Of a DNA stretch of 64,000 bases, positions 26,977 through 36,312 are shown in pieces. Origin of the DNA: Reichenbachiella agarivorans (lineage in GTDB: Bacteria; Bacteroidota; Bacteroidia; Cytophagales; Cyclobacteriaceae); assembly GCF_025502585.1 (NCBI RefSeq), contig NZ_CP106679.1, positions 1,283,001 through 1,347,000 of the forward strand, read 5' to 3'. Under the pieces are notes generated by a model that was not told where the DNA came from, did not search any database, and saw only the letters and a list, made by a program, of their open reading frames with translations. The position numbers and the translations under genes are program-made. The first letter of the stretch is position 1. Every line of letters begins with the position of its first letter.

Positions 26977-29900
26977 TTGAAAAGTAAGGAACTTCTCTCC
27001 ATCTATCGAGCTGATAGTCAAGTCAAAGGCCTGGCAGATTGCATCAAAGCCAACGAAAATACCCACGTCAGTATCAAAGGACTCGTTGGTAGTATGGATG
27101 CTGTCGTCGCAGCGGCCGTTTTTGAAACCAATCACCAAAACCACATTTTCGTCCTTCACGAGAAAGAAGAAGCGGCCTATTTTCATAATGATCTTCAAAA
27201 TCTTTTGGGAGACAAAGAAGTACTTCTATTTCCGTCCTCCTACAAAAGGCCCTATCAGTTTGAAGAGACAGAAAATGCCAACATCCTGATGAGGGCAGAA
27301 ATCCTCAACCGCATCAACAACAAAGCCTCCTCTGGCGAAATCATCGTCACCTATCCAGAGGCTCTCACCGAAAAGGTAATCAACAAAAAATCGCTGGTAG
27401 AAAATACCTGGACTGCCAAAGTGGGTGAAACCGTCGATATAGTGTTCTTGACTGAGCTGTTGATCACCTACGGTTTCGAACAAGATGATTTTGTCTATGA
27501 GCCGGGCCAGTTTGCGGTCCGTGGCGGAATCTTGGATGTATATTCCTATGCAGGAGAGCTACCCTATCGGATAGAGCTATTCGGAGATGATATCGAAAGC
27601 ATCCGTACTTTCGATCCCGAAACACAGCTATCCAAAGACGCCCTGAAAACCGTCAACATCATCCCCAACATACAGACCAAATTGCTGGAAGAATGGAGAC
27701 AGTCTTTCATGGATTATGTCCCAAAAAACTCCAAAATATGGATCAAAGATCTACAACATACGCTGGATGTAATTGATAAATATTTTGAAAAAGCGACCGT
27801 CAATTTTGATGACATCATGGAGGCCAGTGGACAATCAGGGATTGTGCTAAGACCTGACTTGCTTTTCGAAACCCCTGAATCTTTTCAAACAGCTATTGAA
27901 AAATACGCCAAGATTGAATTTGGCAATCGCTACTCAGGTGATGCCAAACATAGCTTTTCGTTTGAGGTCAGCGCACAGCCCTCGTTTCAGAAGAATTTCG
28001 AAATCATGGCTGAGAGTTTTGAGAGCTATCAGCAAAAGGATTATGCTACCATTATTTCTTCGGATTCCGAAAAACCCATTCAACAACTACAATCCATTTT
28101 TGAAGAAATCAATCCCTTCATCAAGTTTGACAACATTATCCTCAGTTTGAGAGAGGGGTTCATAGACCACAACCAAAGGATCGCATTATTCACAGATCAT
28201 CAGTTGTTTGAGCGCTTTCATAAGTATGCGCTCCGAAAAAAACATTCAAAATCCAAAGCACTTACCCTCAAGGAACTCCGTACTCTCAATCCTGGGGATT
28301 ACATCGTCCATGTGGATTATGGAATCGGGCGATTTGCAGGATTAGATACTGTAGAAGTCAACGGCAACAAACAAGATGCTGTTAGAATCGTCTTCCGTGA
28401 TGACGATCTGTTGTATCTGAGTATCCACTCTCTACACAAAATCTCCAAATACAGTGGCAAAGAAAGTGGGCCTCCGCAGATGAGCAAACTTGGCTCACCA
28501 GAGTGGGAAAACAAAAAGAAAAAAGTACGCAGCAAAGTCAAGGACATCGCCAAAGAGCTGATTGCACTGTATGCAAAACGAAAAGCTGCCCCAGGTTTTG
28601 CGTTCGGCAAGGATACTTATCACCAGACCGAGTTGGAGACGTCCTTCGTCTATGAAGATACACCCGATCAAGCCTCTGCATCCGAAGATGTCAAGATCGA
28701 CATGCAAAAAGCACATCCGATGGACAGACTGGTTTGTGGAGATGTAGGCTTTGGTAAAACAGAAGTTGCGATTCGAGCTGCTTTCAAAGCAGCTATCGAG
28801 GGCAAACAAGTAGCTGTATTGGTACCTACGACGATTTTGGCCATGCAGCATTACCATACTTTCAAGGGTCGTCTGGACAGTTTTGCCGTCGTGGTAGAGT
28901 ACATCAACCGCTTCCGTACGACCAAAGAAATCAAAGATGTCCTCCAGCGAGTCAAAGAAGGAAAAGTTGATATTCTGATCGGTACACACCGTATCGTCAA
29001 CAAAGACGTGCAGTTTCATGACTTGGGTCTGTTGATCATCGATGAGGAACAAAAATTTGGTGTCAAAATCAAAGACAAACTCAAAGAGATCAAAGTCAAC
29101 GTCGATACACTTACACTCAGCGCAACGCCCATTCCTCGGACGCTGCACTTTTCGCTGATGGGGGCAAGAGATTTGAGTATCATCGCTACCCCTCCTCCGA
29201 ATCGTCAACCAGTCACCACGGAACTACATACCTTCAGTGAGGAAGTCACCAGAGATTCTATCAGTTTTGAGTTGCGTCGTGGGGGTCAGGTATTTTTCGT
29301 ACACAACAAAGTGAGTGATATCGAAAGTATAGCCAATCTGATTCATAGATTGGTACCAGATGCACGAGTCGGTGTGGCTCATGGCCAAATGGATGGACCC
29401 AAACTGGAAAAAGTCATGCTCAAATTCATCGAAGGTGAATATGATGTTTTGGTTTCTACCAACATCATCGAGTCAGGTTTGGACATCCCCAATGCCAACA
29501 CCATCATCATCAACTCAGCGCAGAATTTCGGCTTGTCCGATCTCCATCAGATGAGAGGTCGAGTCGGTCGCTCCAACAAGAAAGCATTTTGCTACATGTT
29601 TACGCCTCCTACCTCCAAGCTATCTACAGATGCACGCAAAAGATTGAGTGCTTTGGAGGAATTTTCGGATCTAGGAGATGGATTCAAAGTCGCCATGCGA
29701 GATCTCGATATCCGCGGAGCGGGCAATTTGCTCGGTGGAGAGCAGAGTGGCTTCATCACCGATATTGGGTTCGACATGTACCACAAGATTTTGGACGAGG
29801 CAGTCCAAGACTTGAAAGAAAACGAATTCAAAGAGTTGTTTGCAGATCAAGACAAAGACCTAAGCAAAACACTCATCAATGACTGTGTGATAGAGACTGA

Positions 29901-30333
29901 TTTGGAAATTTTGATTCCAGAAGACTACGTCAAAAACATCACTGAGCGACTGAGCCTCTATACACAACTGGACAACATCAAAACCAACAGTGAGCTGGCG
30001 ATATTTACCCAATCGATCCAAGATCGCTTCGGAAAAATTCCGAAATCAGTACTGGCCCTATTCGAAACCGTCAAATTGCGGTGGATTGCCATTGATTTGG
30101 GATTTGAAAAACTAGTGATCAAAAGCGGCAAAATGCGTTGCTATTTTCCACCACAAGAGAATGACAGATACTATACTTCCCCCATTTTTGGCAAAGTGAT
30201 GTCCTATATTCAGCAGCACCCCAAAGACTATCAGATCAAGGAGATGAAAGGAAAACTCATGCTGATCATCACAGGAGTAGAAGAAATAGAAATTGCGATC
30301 CAACAATTGGGCAATATCAAATCTTCATTTTAA
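26977..30333 (+). CDS. mfd: Transcription-repair coupling factor Mfd
   Basis: 1118 residues. N-terminal UvrB-homology module (about 1-330), RNA polymerase interaction domain (LNPGDYIVHVDYGIGRFAGLDTVEVNGNKQDAVRIVF near 430-470), then helicase motors: VCGDVGFGKTEVAIRAAF (Walker A), IIDEEQKFGV (DEEQ), TLSATPIPRTL, IESGLDIPNANT, and the TRG/HhH region ending RDLDIRGAGNLLGGEQSG. The C-terminal TRCF domain completes it. Mfd removes stalled RNA polymerase and recruits UvrA for strand-specific repair. The start is a TTG at 26977: the codon two positions upstream is a stop, and the next ATG (near 27097) would delete conserved N-terminal sequence (KSKELLSIYRADSQVK). Confidence 0.96.
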   Translation: MKSKELLSIYRADSQVKGLADCIKANENTHVSIKGLVGSMDAVVAAAVFETNHQNHIFVLHEKEEAAYFHNDLQNLLGDKEVLLFPSSYKRPYQFEETENANILMRAEILNRINNKASSGEIIVTYPEALTEKVINKKSLVENTWTAKVGETVDIVFLTELLITYGFEQDDFVYEPGQFAVRGGILDVYSYAGELPYRIELFGDDIESIRTFDPETQLSKDALKTVNIIPNIQTKLLEEWRQSFMDYVPKNSKIWIKDLQHTLDVIDKYFEKATVNFDDIMEASGQSGIVLRPDLLFETPESFQTAIEKYAKIEFGNRYSGDAKHSFSFEVSAQPSFQKNFEIMAESFESYQQKDYATIISSDSEKPIQQLQSIFEEINPFIKFDNIILSLREGFIDHNQRIALFTDHQLFERFHKYALRKKHSKSKALTLKELRTLNPGDYIVHVDYGIGRFAGLDTVEVNGNKQDAVRIVFRDDDLLYLSIHSLHKISKYSGKESGPPQMSKLGSPEWENKKKKVRSKVKDIAKELIALYAKRKAAPGFAFGKDTYHQTELETSFVYEDTPDQASASEDVKIDMQKAHPMDRLVCGDVGFGKTEVAIRAAFKAAIEGKQVAVLVPTTILAMQHYHTFKGRLDSFAVVVEYINRFRTTKEIKDVLQRVKEGKVDILIGTHRIVNKDVQFHDLGLLIIDEEQKFGVKIKDKLKEIKVNVDTLTLSATPIPRTLHFSLMGARDLSIIATPPPNRQPVTTELHTFSEEVTRDSISFELRRGGQVFFVHNKVSDIESIANLIHRLVPDARVGVAHGQMDGPKLEKVMLKFIEGEYDVLVSTNIIESGLDIPNANTIIINSAQNFGLSDLHQMRGRVGRSNKKAFCYMFTPPTSKLSTDARKRLSALEEFSDLGDGFKVAMRDLDIRGAGNLLGGEQSGFITDIGFDMYHKILDEAVQDLKENEFKELFADQDKDLSKTLINDCVIETDLEILIPEDYVKNITERLSLYTQLDNIKTNSELAIFTQSIQDRFGKIPKSVLALFETVKLRWIAIDLGFEKLVIKSGKMRCYFPPQENDRYYTSPIFGKVMSYIQQHPKDYQIKEMKGKLMLIITGVEEIEIAIQQLGNIKSSF

Positions 30334-30414
30334 AGATTTTAGATCACATTTTATGAAAAGTAGTAGATTTAACATTTACAACTTTGGCACATTTCGATAG
30401 ATTACTCCCCCACC

Positions 30415-30428
30415 CCCCTCCAAAGGGG
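30415..30428. repeat. Short C/G hairpin in the mfd-acylase convergent gap
   Basis: CCCCT-CCAA-AGGGG (30415-30428) within a C-rich run that starts at 30407 is a 5-bp hairpin. The gap (30334-30459) lies between convergent genes, so it may act as a terminator or be a copy of a short dispersed repeat. Dispersal cannot be judged from one window. Confidence 0.3.
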
Positions 30429-30459
30429 AAAAGCTTATTTCAAGAGATAGTGGCATTTT

Positions 30460-32846
30460 TCACTTCGGAACTAGGATCAATGGTGCTTTCGAAATGGATT
30501 TGATTTCCTTCTTGTTCATCAACATCCTTCTAAATTTCCCTTGTACGTACATTTTGGCTTGATCTTCATAGTGTGGAGAAAATATGTTGCCTGAGTTGCC
30601 TGTCGGCAAAATGCTCCAACTATTTTTTTCCACATCTGCGAAATCAACGATTCGGCGTGTAGAGGGTCCAGCATGTACGTGCGCTTCGCCCATTTCATTG
30701 AGAGAGAACAGGTAATTATTAATCACCTCGTTGCTACCCGATACTTCAAAAGGACCCACATTAAAAATCCCTCGGAGCAGTGCTACTTTGCCAAATACAT
30801 GCTGGTGCTCTAGTTGATGCACTTTGCCCCATTGCCAGTCTGATACCTGATCACCGAGTTGAGTTTGCAGCTCTTGGATTCCTGATATGAAAGCCTCCGT
30901 GATGATGTCCGTTCTACTTTCCTTTTCTTCCGTAGTGACATCATCCCACCACACAGATGAGTCATTGGCAATCAGTGGTTCGAGGCTTCTTTTCATCACA
31001 TGTGTTTTGAGATAAGCTTCAAATGATTCCTTGCCCAATTCATCCTGCATCGCCAGTTGTTGTATTTTGAATATCAACTTGTTGAAAACAGTACCGATTG
31101 GATCATCTTCTTTAAAATTTCCATCCCAGTCTTTCAACAAATCCAAGACGCTTTGATGGACAGGCTCTTTTAAGTGACCATAATCCAAACTCTGCAAAAT
31201 TGACTGATTGATACTCATCGCGGTATTGGATTGATAGTCGAGCATCATGGCTTGGGTCCCTTTCACATCCCACTTTTTGTCCTGATCCAAAAGTTCTATG
31301 ATTCTGTTGGCTCTATCCTCTGGCAAGTAATAGCCAGGATGTGAAATGCCATGGATAGAATCTGGTTGGTTATTGGCACTGTAGGCATAGCCCCAAGGTG
31401 CATTTTCTGATTTGGGATTGTACGAAAAATCATAATAACCCAAAGGGTCATTTTTAGAATCCGATCCATCCATGATGAGTTTCGGTGTGGCACTTTGTGA
31501 GCGATGAGTCAATGTAGCAGCAGACCAACGGGCATAATTGCCACCCACATCGGCATACATCATGTTGAGTCCTGGTGCATGGATTTTAGCTATTTGGTTT
31601 CTGGCTTCATGTATGCCTTTGGCTCGCTGCAATTTGTAAAGAACCTCTAGCTCATCACTGGGCAACTGGAGATAAGTCCACATCATGGTAACAGGGGGAA
31701 TCGAATCACTCAACCCTAATGCTTGATTCATGATTGGACCATGAGCTGTAGACCGTACATTTAGCAAAATGTCAGAACTGTCTTTGACGATAATGGTTTC
31801 TTGTCGGTAAGTCAGTACTTTGGAGATTCCATCTTGTATGTAGCGGCTGGTGTCAGACTTACTTATTTTTTCGAAGTACAAATCGATATCGTCATTTTCG
31901 AACATCGTCATGCCAGTCGCCATCCGTCGGTTGTGACCGATGACAGCAAAAGGGAATCCAGCGAGATGAAACCCGTAGAGACTAAAACCTGGCGCTTCGA
32001 TATGTGCCTCATACCAAACTGCCGGTTGGGAATAGCCTATGTGAGGATCATTGGCAAGAATTGCCCTTCCTGATTTGGTTTTGGTGGGGCCCAGTACCCA
32101 ACTATTGCTGCCAATAAAGGCTGCAGCAGGCAATTGATCCATAATTGCCGAAACCTGTCTCGAAATCTGAAGCAGCGAACGGACAATTGGTGGTTCATCA
32201 TCAGTTGAGTACCTTCTCTCCCATCTATGTCCAGATCATCCAGATACCTTACGCCATATTTTTGATAAATCTGAGTCAGGACGGGTTCTGTCTTATGCGC
32301 TTGTGCAAAACTGATGGACATGTATCCTAGGACATTGTAAATATCGACCAATTCGAAATCTCGCTTTTCGATTCCCAAAATAATAAACTCTATTGGAGTC
32401 GGACCATGATGCATATAGGCATTGATGCCATCAAGATAGGCTTGGGCAGCATTCAAAACATTTGGGTCTCCCTCACTTTTCAATCTTGCAACCTGCTGTT
32501 CGGAATATAGGTTGACACCTAATGTTTTGAAAAACATATCTGCACTCAACAAGTCTTTGCCAAAAATCTCAGACAATCTCCCTGGTGCAATTCGCCGTAC
32601 CAACTCCATTTGCCAAAGGCGATCCTGAGCATGGACATAACCCAGCGTACGATAGGCATCTAGCTCAGATTCTGCATAGATATGTGGCACGCCGTACTTG
32701 TCAAAATAAACCGTAGACTTAGATTCCAATCCCCACAAAACAGCGGTACCAGAATATTGGGGTTCTAGTGATGTGGAAATCAAATAATATATGAGGTAAA
32801 GCAAACCAATCAAGACTACGATGGCTACCGAAAATTTCTTGAGCAT
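30460..32846 (-). pseudogene. Penicillin acylase-family (Ntn) hydrolase, split by a -1 frameshift
   Basis: Two overlapping ORFs together make one ~795-residue acylase. The first (32846-32037) has an N-terminal membrane/signal segment and the alpha part (FDKYGVPHIYAESELDAYRTLGYVHAQDRLWQMELVRR, GRLSEIFG). The second (30460-32142) has the beta part, starting just before the catalytic Ser: DQLPAAAFIGSNSWVLGP, ANDPHIGYSQPAVWYEAH, and later GSNEVINNYLFS. The reading frame must move back one base between about 32240 and 32150. Frame 1 then runs into unrelated residues (RCFRFRDRFRQLW) while frame 2 continues VRSLLQISRQVSAIMDQLP. This is a recent frameshift, a sequencing error, or less likely recoding; no classic slippery heptamer is seen. 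Intact enzymes are periplasmic and hydrolyse amides such as acyl-homoserine lactones or penicillins. Confidence 0.85.
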
Positions 32847-32987
32847 AGATTTGATATTTTAGTCTATGCTTCAATTTAGCGTAGATTATGCGCATTGCAT
32901 AATCTGTTGAGGCTAGAAAAAGGAAAATAGTTATTTGAAATTTGTCAAATAGCGTTTCCAAAAAGGACTGTACTCTGAAGTTGGATG

Positions 32988-33395
32988 TTATGGGAGTTTC
33001 TCCAGATGCCTCACTTGAGCTTCACCATCTACGACCAGTTTGTTTTTTGCCTTGTCAAAAATTTGGGTCTTGATGGTAGCAGTATGTTTTCCCTCTGTGG
33101 TTTCGATGATTTCAAGTCGTACCTCGTAGGCCTCTTCTGGAAACACTGGTCGTTTGAAAGAAAGATTCTGAGACAGATACAAGGTGCCTTGTCCAGGAAA
33201 ATCCATGCCCAACACTTTGGAAATAAATGAGGCTGAAAATATTCCGTGTGCAATCGGCTTTTTGAAAGGCGTCTCTGCGGCAAACTCCGCATCGAGGTGT
33301 AGTGGGTTTTTGTCTCCCGACAACTCCGCGAATAAATTGACTTGCTCTTGGCTGATGCTAAACTCTGTGCTGTACTGATCTCCTACTTTCAACAT
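32988..33395 (-). CDS. MaoC-like (R)-specific enoyl-CoA hydratase
   Basis: 135 residues forming a single hot-dog domain. The hydratase-2 motif is clear: FAELSGDKNPLHLDAEFAAETPFKKPIAHGIFSASFISKVLG, with catalytic Asp and His in D-K-N-P-L-H. Members hydrate trans-2-enoyl-CoA to (R)-3-hydroxyacyl-CoA, linking fatty acid metabolism to other pathways. Length fits PhaJ-type enzymes. It sits 22 bases downstream of a small lipoprotein gene on the same strand and about 1.4 kb from a beta-oxidation operon. A shared role in fatty acid use is plausible but not shown. Confidence 0.9.
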   Translation of the reverse strand: MLKVGDQYSTEFSISQEQVNLFAELSGDKNPLHLDAEFAAETPFKKPIAHGIFSASFISKVLGMDFPGQGTLYLSQNLSFKRPVFPEEAYEVRLEIIETTEGKHTATIKTQIFDKAKNKLVVDGEAQVRHLEKLP

Positions 33396-33417
33396 ATCTC
33401 TAAAAATTTCGGCAATA

Positions 33418-33891
33418 TTAATCCATTCTCACTTGCACACCATCATATTCGTCGTTGGCAATTCCATCTCCATCCCAGTCCAGCGTAGCTTTGAATCTGA
33501 CACGATTTCCACGAATCTCGTATTTGTATTTCGTGGTTCCCTCTTCTGACAACATCACGAGCGAATCATTTTCAATCCACCACTTACCATAGACGGTGTT
33601 GAAATTCTGACCATCAACTGTGTAGTATTGAGAGGCAAAAGTGCTGTCGGCATTGAAAGTTGTCTCGATGGGTTTGATTTTTAGGATTTTCTCCCATTCC
33701 CCCTCATTGGCGAGCAAGACGGAGTCTTTGTTATTCAACCTTTTCATCGTGACGAGTAGGCTGAGATTCATCCATTTGCCCTCAATCTGTTCCTCCTTCT
33801 TGAGATCCGTACTTTCTGTACTTTCCTTTTTGTCAGTGGAGCAGGCTGCAAACAGCACAATTGCTAGGAGTAATATGGATAGCTTTTTCAT
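33418..33891 (-). CDS. Small lipoprotein, lipocalin-like
   Basis: 157 residues with a lipoprotein signal (MKKLSILLLAIVLFAAC, Cys anchor) and a charged linker (STDKKESTESTDLKKEEQIEG). The rest resembles the lipocalin-like 'GKW...' domain: IEGKWMNLSLLVTMKR, TFNADSTFASQYYTVDGQNFNTVYGKWWIENDSLVML, then KYEIRGNRVRFKATLDWDGDGIANDEYDG. The family is common in Bacteroidetes and of unknown function. It is probably in the periplasm attached to a membrane. Confidence 0.78.
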   Translation of the reverse strand: MKKLSILLLAIVLFAACSTDKKESTESTDLKKEEQIEGKWMNLSLLVTMKRLNNKDSVLLANEGEWEKILKIKPIETTFNADSTFASQYYTVDGQNFNTVYGKWWIENDSLVMLSEEGTTKYKYEIRGNRVRFKATLDWDGDGIANDEYDGVQVRMD

Positions 33892-33988
33892 GGAATAAAG
33901 ATAAGTGCTAATGTTGAAAAATGGACAATTTTATTAGTAGTTGGGGCGACTTGTAGCACAAATTACCAATGGTCGATTAGCTATAAAC

Positions 33989-34017
33989 CGTCACCCTCGC
34001 TCGGAGCAAGGGCGACG
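33989..34017. repeat. REP-like palindrome, left of the transposase
   Basis: CGTCACCCTCGCT (33989-34001) and AGCAAGGGCGACG (34005-34017) form an imperfect 13-bp stem (two mismatches) with loop CGG. It is nearly the same sequence as the perfect palindrome at 34716-34748, and the two lie on either side of a REP-associated transposase gene. Confidence 0.75.
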
Positions 34018-34037
34018 TTCCTGAAGAGAAGGGTGGG

Positions 34038-34646
34038 TCATTCTAATATTAGGCTTTCGATTTTGCTGAAATCAGCTTGTGATTCATGAAAATCGTGGTA
34101 TTGCTTTAAGCCACCAAACCAGTCCAAAACTTCGGTTCTATTTAATTTGGATGGCATATTGGTCAAGTGACTTTTGTATGAGGAGTGGGGATACTCTTTG
34201 TAATTTCCAAATAAGCCATGTATTTGTGGGTAGAGATGAATGTATGCAATCAACTGAGAAAAATAGGCTTCTTCTTCCACCAGCTTTCGTTTGAAAGGCC
34301 TTTCGAAAAGTGCGCCTGTTCTTTTGAATTTCTTGTTAATGGCTTGTGTATAACTTTTCAACCAGTAGGACAAAGCATCACTGATATGTCTGTAGGCGGG
34401 CTGATCATTATCGGCTTTTATTTGTTGATGGATTCCTTGCTCCGACTTTACACGGGTCAATAGGTGAAAATGATTGGGTAACAAGCAGTACGCAAAAGTC
34501 TCTAAAAATGGATGAGCATATCTGGCATATTGGCGAAGGAAAAAGTGATAACTCTCTGTATCAAAAAAGACCTTTCCTTTGTTTACTCCTCGATTATAGA
34601 TGTGATAGTATTTTTCGGGATGTAGTTGGGTGTGGCGAATACCCAT
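34038..34646 (-). CDS. REP-associated tyrosine transposase (RAYT, Y1/HUH family)
   Basis: 202 residues from the ATG at 34646; a TTG at 34700 adds 18 poorly conserved residues. Family motifs: KYYHIYNRGVNKGKVFFD at the N-terminus, the metal-binding HUH in LPNHFHLLTRV, IHQ and WLKSYTQAINKKFKRTGALFERPFKRKLV in the centre, YIHLYPQIHGL, and the Ser/Tyr-rich YPHSSYKSHL. Such single-copy transposases process REP palindromes as single strands. Here palindromes sit just outside both ends of the gene, as expected for the RAYT/REP system. It lies next to the end of the thiolase gene. Activity cannot be judged. Confidence 0.92.
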   Translation of the reverse strand: MGIRHTQLHPEKYYHIYNRGVNKGKVFFDTESYHFFLRQYARYAHPFLETFAYCLLPNHFHLLTRVKSEQGIHQQIKADNDQPAYRHISDALSYWLKSYTQAINKKFKRTGALFERPFKRKLVEEEAYFSQLIAYIHLYPQIHGLFGNYKEYPHSSYKSHLTNMPSKLNRTEVLDWFGGLKQYHDFHESQADFSKIESLILE

Positions 34647-34715
34647 GGTTTTAGTTGGCTGGGTGCTACTAAAGATATCCAAAGAGAAAGGAAAATACAA
34701 TTGACCTTAAATGAA

Positions 34716-34748
34716 ACCGTCGCCCTCGCTTCGAGCGAGGGCGACGGT
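34716..34748. repeat. REP palindrome, right of the transposase
   Basis: ACCGTCGCCCTCGCT (34716-34730), loop TCG, then its exact complement (34734-34748): a perfect 15-bp stem with a 3-base loop. It lies 69 bases upstream of the transposase ATG and 8 bases from the thiolase stop, where it may also end thiolase transcription. Confidence 0.82.
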
Positions 34749-34756
34749 AAACTAAT

Positions 34757-35932
34757 TTAGCTCAAAAACTCATAGATGCCTGCGACACCTTGTCCACCGC
34801 CAACACAGGCGGAAACCATGCCGTATTTTTGTTTTCTGCGGCGCATTTCGTTCAGCAGTTGGATCGAGAGTTTTGCTCCTGTGCATCCTAGTGGGTGACC
34901 GAGTGCCACTGCTCCTCCATTGACATTGATGATGTCTGGATTAAGTCCCGCTTCTTGGATCACGGCGAGTGATTGAGCAGCGAAAGCTTCGTTGAGTTCG
35001 ATTTGCTCGATATCACTGAGTTTCATCCCTGCTTGTCTCAAAGCTTTCGGAATTGCCTCGACCGGACCGATGCCCATGATGCGTGGACTCACGCCTGCCG
35101 CAGCATAAGTCACCAATCTCGCAATCGGCTCCAGTTTCAATTCTTTGACCATGCGCTCCGACATCACCATGACGAAAGCTGCTCCGTCAGAAGTTTGAGA
35201 TGAGTTACCCGCTGTAACCTGCCCTCCCATTTTGAAAGCTGGTCTCAGCTTGGCTAATCCCTCCATGGAAGTATCTGCTCTTGGACCCTCGTCAGTATCC
35301 ACTACATATTCACGCTCGGCTTTTTTGCCCTCGTCGTTGATGTAGGTTTCTTTGACAGTGATCGGGACGATCTCGTCTTTGAATTTTCCGTCTTTGATCG
35401 CTGCAAGTGCTTTTTCATGAGATTTAACGGCAAATTGATCCGCTTGCTCGCGAGAAATGCCATAATCTTTGGCGATTTCCTCGGCAGTCATGCCCATTGA
35501 CAAATAGTACTCTGGATTGTTCTTGGCGATTTCCCAGTTGAGGGCTGTTTTGTATCCCATCATCGGAACGAGAGACATAGACTCTGTACCACCAGCGATG
35601 ATACACTCGGCCATTCCGGCTTTGATTTTGGCAGTGGCCATGGCGATAGTTTCCAATCCCGAACCACAATATCTGTTGACGATCAAACCTGGCACTTCGA
35701 CCGGTAACGACAACAACGAAATCATCCTTCCCATCTGCATGCCTTGTTCCGCTTCGGGAATGGCATTGCCCACGATGAGATCATCTATTCTTTTTGGATC
35801 CAGCGCTGGCACTTGTGCCGTGAGGTGCTTGATCACATCTGCAGCGAGATCATCAGGCCTGATGAATCTGAATCCACCTTTTTTTGATTTACCAACTGCT
35901 GTTCTATATCCTTTAACTATGTAAGCTTCCAT
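34757..35932 (-). CDS. fadA: Acetyl-CoA C-acyltransferase (thiolase)
   Basis: 391 residues, standard thiolase length. Acyl-enzyme Cys in NRYCGSGLETIAMA near residue 89, then GGTESMS, GNSSQTSDGAA, the His loop NVNGGAVALGHPLGCTGAK and the C-terminal base CVGGGQGVAGIYE. It cleaves 3-ketoacyl-CoA to acetyl-CoA in fatty acid beta-oxidation. It is the last gene of the MarR-fadB-fadA series on the minus strand, separated from fadB only by a 412-bp four-helix-bundle element. Degradative rather than biosynthetic thiolase is inferred from the operon. Confidence 0.94.
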   Translation of the reverse strand: MEAYIVKGYRTAVGKSKKGGFRFIRPDDLAADVIKHLTAQVPALDPKRIDDLIVGNAIPEAEQGMQMGRMISLLSLPVEVPGLIVNRYCGSGLETIAMATAKIKAGMAECIIAGGTESMSLVPMMGYKTALNWEIAKNNPEYYLSMGMTAEEIAKDYGISREQADQFAVKSHEKALAAIKDGKFKDEIVPITVKETYINDEGKKAEREYVVDTDEGPRADTSMEGLAKLRPAFKMGGQVTAGNSSQTSDGAAFVMVMSERMVKELKLEPIARLVTYAAAGVSPRIMGIGPVEAIPKALRQAGMKLSDIEQIELNEAFAAQSLAVIQEAGLNPDIINVNGGAVALGHPLGCTGAKLSIQLLNEMRRRKQKYGMVSACVGGGQGVAGIYEFLS

Positions 35933-35935
35933 TTT

Positions 35936-35970
35936 TTTAGACTTTAGTACTTAGACATTAGATTTTAGAC
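35936..35970 (-). repeat. Five tandem 7-bp repeats at the left edge of the four-helix element
   Basis: Read on the minus strand the units are GTCTAAA / ATCTAAT / GTCTAAG / TACTAAA / GTCTAAA (35970 down to 35936). The array includes the last codons and the stop of the four-helix gene and stops 3 bases before the thiolase start. It mirrors the array at 36313-36347. Confidence 0.8.
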
Positions 35971-36310
35971 TTTCGCCGAAAACCCTTATCATTTTTTGTA
36001 TTTCATTTATTTCGGAGACTGCGGTCTCTTTTTGCTCCTCATTGATAAAATTGAGGTTTTCACCAATTATCAATTGAGTCTCTAGTTCACATAATGAACC
36101 CATGGCTATGCTCAAGAACTGGACAAATTCTTTGTCTGATTTTCTACCTGTTCCCTCAGCAATGTTTGAGGGAACAGAAACAGAACATCTACGAATCTGA
36201 TTGGTCAATCCAAATTTTTCAGATTCTGGAAAATGACCTGTGAGTTGATATATTTCTGTCACCAACTCAATGCTTCTTTTCCAAATGTTCAGTTTTCCAA
36301 AATCATGCAT
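35951..36310 (-). CDS. Four-helix-bundle protein (23S rRNA intervening-sequence family)
   Basis: 119 residues matching the IVS-encoded four-helix-bundle family: FGKLNIWKRSIELVTEIYQLTGHFPESEKFGLTNQIRRCSVSVPSNIAEGTGR, then FVQFLSIAMGSLCELETQLIIGENLNFI. The family was first seen in insertions inside 23S rRNA genes and is scattered through Bacteroidetes genomes; its function is unknown, with nucleic-acid binding suspected. Here the gene sits between fadB and fadA and is bracketed by inverted 7-bp repeat arrays. Its final residues (SLKSNV) and stop are encoded by the left array. This makes it look like an inserted unit rather than a beta-oxidation gene. Confidence 0.9.
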   Translation of the reverse strand: MHDFGKLNIWKRSIELVTEIYQLTGHFPESEKFGLTNQIRRCSVSVPSNIAEGTGRKSDKEFVQFLSIAMGSLCELETQLIIGENLNFINEEQKETAVSEINEIQKMIRVFGESLKSNV

Positions 36311-36312
36311 TT

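Noticed and set aside
28495-29208. A 237-codon minus-strand ORF
   Set aside because: It lies antisense inside mfd across its helicase core; the protein has no signal or domain and is explained as a shadow of the conserved plus-strand gene.
32160-32245. Programmed -1 frameshifting in the penicillin acylase gene
   Set aside because: I found no X-XXY-YYZ slippery heptamer or clear downstream stem; a point indel or a sequencing error explains it more simply.
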